A stretch of 64,000 bases of DNA from Alteromonas antoniana (GTDB taxonomy: Bacteria; Pseudomonadota; Gammaproteobacteria; Enterobacterales; Alteromonadaceae): NCBI RefSeq assembly GCF_019249295.1, contig NZ_JAESDH010000007.1, positions 154,014-218,013 on the forward strand, in the 5' to 3' direction. The notes beneath the pieces are model-generated. The model saw only the letters and a program-made list of their open reading frames with translations. It did no database searches and was not told the origin of the DNA. Within the stretch, counting starts at the first letter, position 1, and every line of letters starts with the position of its first letter. Made by a program: the position numbers and the translations under genes. This document shows positions 39,338 to 46,313 of this stretch, piece by piece.

Positions 39338-41170
39338 ATGTCACTCATACTGGGGATCTCAGCCTACTACCACGACAGCGCTGCAGCGATCCTGATAAAT
39401 GGCCATATTCTGGCTGCGGTTCAGGAAGAGCGCTTTACCCGCGTTAAGCATGATCCGGGGTTTCCGGCGAACGCGGTACAATACTGCCTGTCACAGGCAG
39501 AATGTCGTCTCGAAGATATCGACGCGGTAGTGTTTTACGATAAACCACTGCTCAAGTTTGAGCGTTTACTGGAAACGTTTCTGGCAACAGCGCCCAGAGG
39601 ATTCGGCGGTTTTCTTCGTGCCATGCCGGTATGGCTGAAGGAAAAGCTGTATTTAAAACAACTGTTACGCAAAGAGTTGCTGGCTCTTTCCCCCGGGCTT
39701 CAGAAAAGCCAGTTGCCTGCATTACGATTCACGGAGCATCATCAGAGTCATGCGGCGTCTGCTTTCTATCCTTCACCTTTCGGGCATGCCGCGGTGGTCT
39801 GTCTTGATGGTGTAGGTGAGTGGGCGACAACCTCGCTTTGGGAAGGAAAAGGCAGCCAACTTAATGCACTATCTGAAATACAGTTTCCACACTCGCTGGG
39901 TCTGCTGTACTCCGCATTTACTTTTTACTGCGGGTTTAAAGTCAATAGCGGCGAATACAAGCTAATGGGACTGGCTCCCTACGGGCGTGCCGTGTATGTA
40001 GACAAAATCTATCAGCACCTGATTGATGTGAAAGAAGACGGTAGTTTTGCGTTGGATATGCGGTATTTCGACTATGAAACCGGCACGGTAATGACCAGCA
40101 GCGCTTTTCATACTTTGTTTGGTGGGGAACCCTGGCCACAGGATAAAATGCCGGATCAGCGGTGCATGGACCTCGCAGCGTCGGTTCAGCAGGTCATTGA
40201 AGAAGTGGTGGAAAAAATTGCTCTTTACGCCAGGAAGATTACCAATGCGCCTGCGCTGTGCATGGCAGGTGGGGTGGCGCTTAATTGCGTTGTCAACGGC
40301 AGACTAAGGAAGGCAGGCATTTTTGACGATATCTGGATCCAGCCCGCGGCTGGCGATGCTGGCGGTGCGCTAGGGGCGGCGCTCGCATACTGGTATCTGG
40401 AAAATGACGGTGCAGTTAAGCCACCGCATGACCAGATGTGTGGGTCAATGCTCGGCCCGGAATATTCTCAGCACGACATCGAAACCGCGATAAAACACTG
40501 GTCCGTTGATGCGCAACAGCCCGATCGCAAGGCGCTTTATCACACCGTGTCGCAAGCGCTGTCGCAAGGTCAGGTTGTAGGCTGGTTTCAGGGACGAGCC
40601 GAGTATGGTCCCCGGGCGCTGGGAAATCGTTCTATTCTGGGCGATCCGCGAAATCCAACCTTACAACGAACGATGAATTTAAAAATTAAGCAACGGGAAT
40701 CGTTTCGGCCCTTTGCGCCTGCGGTGCTCTCAGAGCACTTTTCCAGTTACTTCGACGGCGCATCCGGTAACCCATACATGCTGGAAGTGAATGCGGTGAA
40801 GCCCGAACATCTGGTGACTGTCTCCGATGAGGTATCTGGCCTGGATAAGGTTAACAGTATCCGCTCTGGTATTCCTGCTGTCACCCATGTCGACAACACG
40901 GCGAGGGTGCAATGTGTGCAAGGCGCAATCCATCCGGAATTTCATGCCCTGATCACAGCATTTTACGAGCAAACCGGTATGCCAATGCTAATAAATACGT
41001 CTTTCAATGTACGTGGCGAACCGCCTGTCTGCAGTCCGGACGATGCTATTCGCTGCTTCCTTGCAACGGAAATGGACATGCTGGTGTTAGGGCCTTATCT
41101 CATCTGTAGAGAGGGGGTGGATCCCGATATGGTGAAAAAAGCCAGACAAACAAGTTTTGAGAAAGATTAA
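39338..41170 (+). CDS. O-carbamoyltransferase (NodU/CmcH/SxtI family)
   Basis: Transfers a carbamoyl group from carbamoyl phosphate through carbamoyl-adenylate to a hydroxyl. The N-terminal ASKHA-like domain opens with LGISAYYHDSAAAIL and holds the metal/ATP block EHHQSHAASAFYPSPF and CLDGVGEW. MAGGVALNCVVNGRL is the sugar-kinase-like loop, and the C-terminal domain has GRAEYGPRALGNRSILGDPR. The length of 610 is normal. It is the first gene of an operon with SxtJ-like and DUF5989 proteins (stop and next start fused). The acceptor could be a surface glycan, a lipid or a small molecule; nothing in the sequence decides this. Confidence 0.92.
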   Translation: MSLILGISAYYHDSAAAILINGHILAAVQEERFTRVKHDPGFPANAVQYCLSQAECRLEDIDAVVFYDKPLLKFERLLETFLATAPRGFGGFLRAMPVWLKEKLYLKQLLRKELLALSPGLQKSQLPALRFTEHHQSHAASAFYPSPFGHAAVVCLDGVGEWATTSLWEGKGSQLNALSEIQFPHSLGLLYSAFTFYCGFKVNSGEYKLMGLAPYGRAVYVDKIYQHLIDVKEDGSFALDMRYFDYETGTVMTSSAFHTLFGGEPWPQDKMPDQRCMDLAASVQQVIEEVVEKIALYARKITNAPALCMAGGVALNCVVNGRLRKAGIFDDIWIQPAAGDAGGALGAALAYWYLENDGAVKPPHDQMCGSMLGPEYSQHDIETAIKHWSVDAQQPDRKALYHTVSQALSQGQVVGWFQGRAEYGPRALGNRSILGDPRNPTLQRTMNLKIKQRESFRPFAPAVLSEHFSSYFDGASGNPYMLEVNAVKPEHLVTVSDEVSGLDKVNSIRSGIPAVTHVDNTARVQCVQGAIHPEFHALITAFYEQTGMPMLINTSFNVRGEPPVCSPDDAIRCFLATEMDMLVLGPYLICREGVDPDMVKKARQTSFEKD

Positions 41171-41592
41171 TGGATAATTTCTGGTTACCTACTGTGTCAA
41201 AAACGGATCTGCCAGCGCTGCGGCAGTTCGGCCTGGGCATGGCGCTGGCGCTGACGCTGATTTTTTGTCTGCTGTTGCCATGGGCTTTTGATGTACCCGC
41301 GTCGCTATGGATCATTCCCGTTGTATTGACGTTCCTGATTCTGGCATTGATGGGCCCCGGCTTACTCTATTGGCCCTACCGGAGCTGGATGGTATTCGCA
41401 AGTGTGCTTAATTTCATAAATACCCGGATGATTATGGCAATAGCCTATTATTTATTGATCGTGCCAATCGGATTATTGATGAAATCTATCGGCAAATTAC
41501 AGTACACTCGCGGCCCAGCACGTGATGCCGCAACATATTGGGTGTTGCGCAAGACCAGTCCGGCTAAGAGCAACCTGAAGGAGCCGTTCTAA
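41170..41592 (+). CDS. SxtJ-family membrane protein
   Basis: 140 residues with two close hydrophobic segments (about 22-42 and 45-66) and a third around 85-108, then a charged tail. It resembles the SxtJ family, named after the protein next to the carbamoyltransferase SxtI in saxitoxin clusters. Start and stop are fused with both neighbours (TAATG), so stoichiometric coupled synthesis with the carbamoyltransferase is likely. A membrane partner or anchor for the carbamoyltransferase is my inference; no activity is known. Confidence 0.75.
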   Translation: MDNFWLPTVSKTDLPALRQFGLGMALALTLIFCLLLPWAFDVPASLWIIPVVLTFLILALMGPGLLYWPYRSWMVFASVLNFINTRMIMAIAYYLLIVPIGLLMKSIGKLQYTRGPARDAATYWVLRKTSPAKSNLKEPF

Positions 41593-41744
41593 TGATAGAG
41601 TTTATGCAGGACCTGTGGGCATTTTTGCGGGTACGAAAAAAATTGTGGTTGTTGCCCATTATTGTGGTGCTGGCGTTACTGGGCGCGTTAGTGATTGCCA
41701 CACAGCAGTCGTCACTGGCAACGTTTATCTATACTTTGTTTTAA
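41592..41744 (+). CDS. DUF5989 (SxtK-like) 50-residue membrane peptide
   Basis: A very small gene, below usual length cut-offs. The protein begins MIEFMQDLWAFLRVRKKLWL and has one membrane segment (about 18-36) and a short tail ending FIYTLF. It matches the DUF5989 pattern: a tryptophan/basic N-terminus, then a single helix. Its ATG overlaps the SxtJ stop by one base, and the RNA methyltransferase gene follows after 13 bases. Order and size equal sxtI-sxtJ-sxtK. Confidence 0.8.
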   Translation: MIEFMQDLWAFLRVRKKLWLLPIIVVLALLGALVIATQQSSLATFIYTLF

Positions 41745-41757
41745 AAAAGAGATAGCT

Positions 41758-42264
41758 GTGAGTTCACATGTCAGTCTGGGATTAGTCAATCCAAAATCAG
41801 CGGTCAATGTAGCATCCATTCTCCGTGCAGCAGGGTGTTATGGGGTAAATGCCGTTTTCTATACCGGTCAGCGTTATCGTTATGCGAAGGATTTTAACGC
41901 CGATACCAGAGCATTTCATAAACTCATCCCTACTATCGGCGTTGAGGATTTGTTTGAGTGCAAGCCGAAAGGGAGCCGGGTAGTAGCAGTTGAATTAGTC
42001 GAAAATGCCGTGCCGCTGCCAGCGTTTGAACACCCCGACAATGCGTTTTATGTATTTGGGCCTGAAGATGGCAGCCTGAGCAACACACTAATTGAGCAAG
42101 TTGATGACGTTGTCTATATTCCGACTCACCACTGTATGAACCTTGCCGCAACGGCAAATGTACTGCTTTATGATCGGCTGGCCAAGCGAGATTATGACGT
42201 AACAAATGCTTTTATTCGTCGCTCACGTGATCAGAATAACCGAACTGCTCATAATAAATTATGA
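41758..42264 (+). CDS. SpoU/TrmH-type RNA methyltransferase
   Basis: SPOUT-fold enzyme expected to 2'-O-methylate tRNA or rRNA. The GTG at 41758 starts VSSHVSLGLVNPKSAVNVASILRAAG, the family N-terminus; the frame extends back to 41695 across the DUF5989 gene, which is not credible. Motifs FGPEDGSLS (motif 2) and YIPTHHCMNLAATANVLLYD (motif 3 knot) are intact. It is 168 residues. It lies 13 bases after the DUF5989 gene and is probably co-transcribed, although functionally unrelated as far as known. Confidence 0.85.
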   Translation: MSSHVSLGLVNPKSAVNVASILRAAGCYGVNAVFYTGQRYRYAKDFNADTRAFHKLIPTIGVEDLFECKPKGSRVVAVELVENAVPLPAFEHPDNAFYVFGPEDGSLSNTLIEQVDDVVYIPTHHCMNLAATANVLLYDRLAKRDYDVTNAFIRRSRDQNNRTAHNKL

Positions 42265-42314
42265 TTTTTCTCTCAGACCTGATCCCCATTTTACTTAAAA
42301 CGTATTGGTTTTAA

Positions 42315-42328
42315 TTCATACGTATAGT
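42315..42328. promoter_or_regulatory. ATACGTAT palindrome upstream of the acyltransferase gene
   Basis: TTCATACGTATAGT keeps only the 8-base core of the alpha-glucan operator. No promoter in the usual phase follows, so membership in the regulon is doubtful. Confidence 0.25.
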
Positions 42329-42455
42329 TTACAACAACAGTCAGATCGTGCATTGTTAAGCCTCTAACCTGGAGATCTGGTCAGATCCGCTTCCGGGCCC
42401 ACATGGATAGTGCTTCTTAATACGTAATCTACACTGCAATAATCTTGGGGTACTG

Positions 42456-43355
42456 GTGAAACGTCGCTTAATCAACGTATTTAAAAAAGTAAAACATGCT
42501 CCCGGAGTGTCGCACGTTATTCGTCCTGTGATCCGCCGCAAGATGAACAAAACTATCGACGCGGTTGCAGCCCACTTCTTTGAACACTTTTCACTGGTCA
42601 TTGCTGCTGACGAAAGTGCCAGACGTATATGTTACAAAACCCGCCATCAGGTGTATTGTGAAGAACTGGGTTACGAACCTGTAAAATCCTCCGGTCTGGA
42701 AACTGATGAGTTCGATGACTATTCGCTAAGCTGTTATATCAAACACAAGGCGACCGGAGATTGTGCCGGTACCATAAGGCTGGTGATGCCAGCGCATCCG
42801 GGCCAGCAACTTCCGCTGGAAAAAAATTGTCCTGATGCCATTCGCCTGGATAGTGAGAATCCTAAACTACACCCGCGACACAGCGTCTGTGAGGTCTCTC
42901 GTCTGGCTATTCCGAAGCGTTTTCGGCGACGGGAAAGCGACAGTAAGTTGTCACCGGTTACCGGGCAGAAGCCGAAAAAATCTATCCTTGAACAACATAA
43001 TAGCCGCTCGTTCCCCTATATTTCTATGGCACTTTATTTCTTTGCGACCAGTATCTGCCTGATCCGCGATATAGATTACGTGTATGTCATGATGGAACCC
43101 AGACTGGCAAGGAGTATGCGATTTATTGGGATCAACTTTCATCGTATTGGCAATGAGGTGGATTATCATGGCACTAGGGCGGCCTATAAGATTTCACCAG
43201 TTGAACTGGTTGAGCAAATTTCGCCTGCATTAAAGCGTTTTCAGCGAAAAATCATGCTGGAGCTTGATGATGTACCTGAATTCGGGCATGCGTTATCTCA
43301 CTATCAAAAACGTGCTTCGCAAACCCACAGCAGTAAAGCGCGCAAAGCGGCCTGA
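42456..43355 (+). CDS. PEP-CTERM/exosortase-associated acyltransferase
   Basis: GNAT/autoinducer-synthase-like protein of 299 residues. The segment RICYKTRHQVYCEELGYEP (about 56-74) resembles the N-terminal signature of this family, and CEVSRLAIPKRFRRR marks the acyl-CoA region; FHRIGNEVDYHG is near the C-terminus. The start is a GTG with GGGG 5 bases before it. Members usually sit in exosortase / PEP-CTERM exopolysaccharide loci, but no exosortase or PEP-CTERM protein is visible in this window. The product is unknown. Confidence 0.75.
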   Translation: MKRRLINVFKKVKHAPGVSHVIRPVIRRKMNKTIDAVAAHFFEHFSLVIAADESARRICYKTRHQVYCEELGYEPVKSSGLETDEFDDYSLSCYIKHKATGDCAGTIRLVMPAHPGQQLPLEKNCPDAIRLDSENPKLHPRHSVCEVSRLAIPKRFRRRESDSKLSPVTGQKPKKSILEQHNSRSFPYISMALYFFATSICLIRDIDYVYVMMEPRLARSMRFIGINFHRIGNEVDYHGTRAAYKISPVELVEQISPALKRFQRKIMLELDDVPEFGHALSHYQKRASQTHSSKARKAA

Positions 43356-43416
43356 CTGGTATTTTTGTGTATCGTCAGGTTGTCTGACTGAATACTACAG
43401 GCCGATTACCTTCGGC

Positions 43417-43430
43417 TGAATACGTATGTA
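43417..43430. promoter_or_regulatory. Operator TGAATACGTATGTA upstream of the amylase operon
   Basis: One base differs from the sites at 15846, 19175 and 50794. It lies directly upstream of a -35 box and 66 bases before the amylase start. Confidence 0.65.
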
Positions 43431-43432
43431 AT

Positions 43433-43461
43433 TGTAGTAACATCTTTTTAACCTGTATTCT
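43433..43461 (+). promoter_or_regulatory. Putative promoter of the amylase-esterase-glucosidase operon
   Basis: TTGTAG, 17-base spacer, TATTCT, starting 16 bases after the start of the operator. Confidence 0.5.
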
Positions 43462-43495
43462 TAGTGAATCTGAATACACAGGATGTTATTAACCG

Positions 43496-45397
43496 ATGAA
43501 AAATACTCCGCATTATTCCAGGCAGCTCTTGTCTGCTGCATTATTGGTTGCACTATCTGCCTGCTCTCAGGCACCTGAACAACGACAGGAGAGCACACCA
43601 GTGTCTGCTTCTTCCGATGAAAAAGAACTCCCGACCCAACCAGTCAAACCTGTCGTATATCAGGTTTTTACGCGGCTTTTCGGTAATACCAACTCCAATA
43701 ATGTTCCGTGGGGTACGCAGGAGCAAAATGGGGTAGGCAAGTTCAGTGATTTTTCGGATAACGCGCTTGAAGGTATAAAAGCCCTGGGCACAACTCACAT
43801 CTGGTATACCGGTGTACCGCATCATGCTGTCGTCGCCGATTACACAGAATACGGTATCACGCTGGATGATCCGGATGTGATAAAAGGCCGCGCGGGCTCC
43901 CCGTACGCTGTAAAAGATTACTACAACGTTAATCCTGACCTTGCTGATGATCCGGCTAAGCGGTTGGAAGAATTTGAGGCGTTAATTGAAAGAACGCATG
44001 CGCATGGTATGAAAGTGATTATTGATATTGTACCTAACCATGTGGCTCGTCATTATGAATCAACCAGCGCGCCTCAGGGGGTAGAAGATTTCGGTGAGTC
44101 AGACGACACGTCTGTTGAGTATGCCAGAGATAACAACTTTTATTATGTGGTGGGAGAGAAATTCAGAGTACCTGAGGCAAAAAATGGTTATCAGGTACTC
44201 GGTGGTGAGCCGCATCCGCTTGCCGATGGCAAGTTTGATGAATTTCCTGCTAAATGGACTGGTAACGGTGCACGTGCCGCGCAGCCCGATCAGAATGACT
44301 GGTATGAGACGGTAAAAGTCAATTACGGTGTAAAACCCGACGGTAGCTACGACTTTCCTCGTCTTCCTGAGCCTTTTGCCGCTAAAGGTGTGCAGGCTCA
44401 TGCCGACTTCTGGAAGGATAAATCACTTCCCGACTCCTGGTACAAGTTCAGAGATATCGCATTTTACTGGCTTGATAAGGGCGTAGATGGGTTTCGCTAT
44501 GATATGGCTGAAATGGTGCCCGTTGAATTCTGGTCGTTTCTGAACAGCGCGATAAAGCAGAAGGATCCGGATGCATTTTTACTGGCCGAAGTCTATCAGC
44601 CAGATCTCTATCGCGCTTACCTGAAAAAAGGAAAGATGGATTTCCTTTATGACAAAGTCGAATTTTACGATACGTTAAAAGCCATTATGCAGGGGCACGG
44701 TAAGGTCTCTGATCTGATTGCGATCCAGCAATCCCATGATGATATTGCCCCCAGTATGCTGCACTTTCTGGAAAACCATGACGAGCAGCGTATTGCCAGC
44801 CCGGATTTTGCCGGCAGTGCCGATAAAGGCAAACCTGCACTGGTGGTGTCTGCACTTATCAGCCGCTCACCGACCATGTTGTATTTTGGACAGGATGTGG
44901 GTGAGGACGGCAGTGAAGAAACCGGTTTCGGCGACCCCACGCGAACCACGATTTTCGATTATGCCGGTGTGCCTGCTCATCAGCGCTGGATGAATGACGG
45001 TGAGTTTGACGGCGGACAGTTAACCGATGAAGAAAAAGCGCTGCGTGAGTTTTACATCAAGGTAATGAACCTGTCAGCGACGCATCCTGCTATGGCGGGC
45101 GAATTTCTGTCGTTGCATCAGTCCAGTCTTGAAAATCAAAGTGAATACAGCGAAAAGCAAATAGCCTTTGTGCGCCAGAAGGATGGCAGCAGATTGCTTA
45201 TTGTGAGCAACTTTTCGACAGACTCTGTCAACGCTGAAGTCACCTTTGGGGATGACGCATCAGAGCAACTGTCTTTGAATGAACAGACACAGTTCACGAA
45301 TCAACTGGAAGAAAACGACCAGACCGCTTTTAACACAAAGAATAACACCGTTGCGGTGAGTCTTGCGCCACTGGAGTCAAAAGTTTATGCGTTTTAA
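43496..45397 (+). CDS. Alpha-amylase-family lipoprotein (GH13)
   Basis: Extracellular or periplasmic alpha-glucan hydrolase, 633 residues. Lipoprotein signal with lipobox LSAC (Cys22), then a short disordered linker. Catalytic regions: IIDIVPNHVAR, DGFRYDMAEM (nucleophile Asp), LLAEVYQP (acid Glu) and LENHDEQRI. A C-terminal beta domain follows from about 520. It overlaps the next gene by 11 bases and opens a three-gene operon. The exact GH13 subfamily and specificity cannot be read by eye. Confidence 0.9.
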   Translation: MKNTPHYSRQLLSAALLVALSACSQAPEQRQESTPVSASSDEKELPTQPVKPVVYQVFTRLFGNTNSNNVPWGTQEQNGVGKFSDFSDNALEGIKALGTTHIWYTGVPHHAVVADYTEYGITLDDPDVIKGRAGSPYAVKDYYNVNPDLADDPAKRLEEFEALIERTHAHGMKVIIDIVPNHVARHYESTSAPQGVEDFGESDDTSVEYARDNNFYYVVGEKFRVPEAKNGYQVLGGEPHPLADGKFDEFPAKWTGNGARAAQPDQNDWYETVKVNYGVKPDGSYDFPRLPEPFAAKGVQAHADFWKDKSLPDSWYKFRDIAFYWLDKGVDGFRYDMAEMVPVEFWSFLNSAIKQKDPDAFLLAEVYQPDLYRAYLKKGKMDFLYDKVEFYDTLKAIMQGHGKVSDLIAIQQSHDDIAPSMLHFLENHDEQRIASPDFAGSADKGKPALVVSALISRSPTMLYFGQDVGEDGSEETGFGDPTRTTIFDYAGVPAHQRWMNDGEFDGGQLTDEEKALREFYIKVMNLSATHPAMAGEFLSLHQSSLENQSEYSEKQIAFVRQKDGSRLLIVSNFSTDSVNAEVTFGDDASEQLSLNEQTQFTNQLEENDQTAFNTKNNTVAVSLAPLESKVYAF

Positions 45398-46313
45398 CCT
45401 GACTCTGAAACGTGCTGCAACCTCTATACTCGCAGTGACATGCCTTTGTGCCTGCCAGCCGGAGCCAGATGCTGAGCCAGCGAAAGACACCAGTCTGCAG
45501 GACGTTTATCACACTGCAGAAGACGTAACGGTATCACCGAATGTAAAAATACTGAGTGAGCCCTTTACTTTTCCCGGCGAGACGCCGCGTCGTGTATGGG
45601 TATATTTACCGCCGGATTACGCACAGACCGATACGCGATACCCGGTGGTTTATATGCACGACGGGCAAAATGTATTTAGCGAAAGCACCAGCTATGCAGG
45701 AGAGTGGGGTGTTGATGAAACGCTGGATACCCTTGCCAGTCAGGGACTTCGCGTTCCTATTGTCGTTGCAGTAGATCATGGCGGTGAATCACGCATGCGG
45801 GAGTTGAGCCCGTGGACAAACCCTGAGTTTGGCAGCGCGCAGGGCGATGCCTATCTGGGTTTTCTGATTGGCAGCGTGAAGCCATACATTGATACGCATT
45901 TCCGGACCCTGCCATCGGCCCGGAACACGGCAGTCATGGGGAGCTCAATGGGAGGACTGATGGCACATTACGCCATTGTCAAACATCCGGAGGTTTTCTC
46001 CAGAGCCGCAATATTCTCACCATCGTTCTGGTTTAGCCAGCAGACATTTACGTTTACCGAGACCCACCCGTTGCCGGAAACCCATAAGCTGTATTTCATC
46101 GTGGGTGAAAAGGAGGGTAAACAAATGTCAGATGGGATGACCGCCATGGTATCCCTGCATCAGGCGCAGCAGCATCCGGATGAGGCGTTATATTCAAAGA
46201 TAGTAGCAGGGCAGGACCACAACGAAGCGTTCTGGCAAGCAGAGGTAGAAGGTGCATTACGCTGGCTGGATTTGGTTGAGAGCCGCAATGAGGAGGCAGG
46301 CAATGCGCGCTAA
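45387..46313 (+). CDS. Lipoprotein esterase, alpha/beta-hydrolase (IroE/CE1-like)
   Basis: 308 residues with lipobox LCAC (Cys23). The putative-esterase fold is recognised by VWVYLPPDYAQ, YMHDGQNVF and the nucleophile elbow GSSMGGLMA (Ser near 185); the histidine is probably in AGQDHNEAFW. The start ATG lies inside the end of the amylase gene, and its own end overlaps the GH31 gene by 11 bases, so all three are translationally coupled. Such enzymes remove acyl groups from carbohydrates or hydrolyse siderophore esters; de-acylation of modified glucans is an inference from context. Confidence 0.8.
   Translation: MRFNLTLKRAATSILAVTCLCACQPEPDAEPAKDTSLQDVYHTAEDVTVSPNVKILSEPFTFPGETPRRVWVYLPPDYAQTDTRYPVVYMHDGQNVFSESTSYAGEWGVDETLDTLASQGLRVPIVVAVDHGGESRMRELSPWTNPEFGSAQGDAYLGFLIGSVKPYIDTHFRTLPSARNTAVMGSSMGGLMAHYAIVKHPEVFSRAAIFSPSFWFSQQTFTFTETHPLPETHKLYFIVGEKEGKQMSDGMTAMVSLHQAQQHPDEALYSKIVAGQDHNEAFWQAEVEGALRWLDLVESRNEEAGNAR

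Noticed and set aside
39338..41744. Interpretation as a saxitoxin biosynthesis cluster
   Set aside because: Only the carbamoyltransferase, SxtJ- and SxtK-like genes are present; no sxtA-type polyketide synthase or other sxt genes are in the window.
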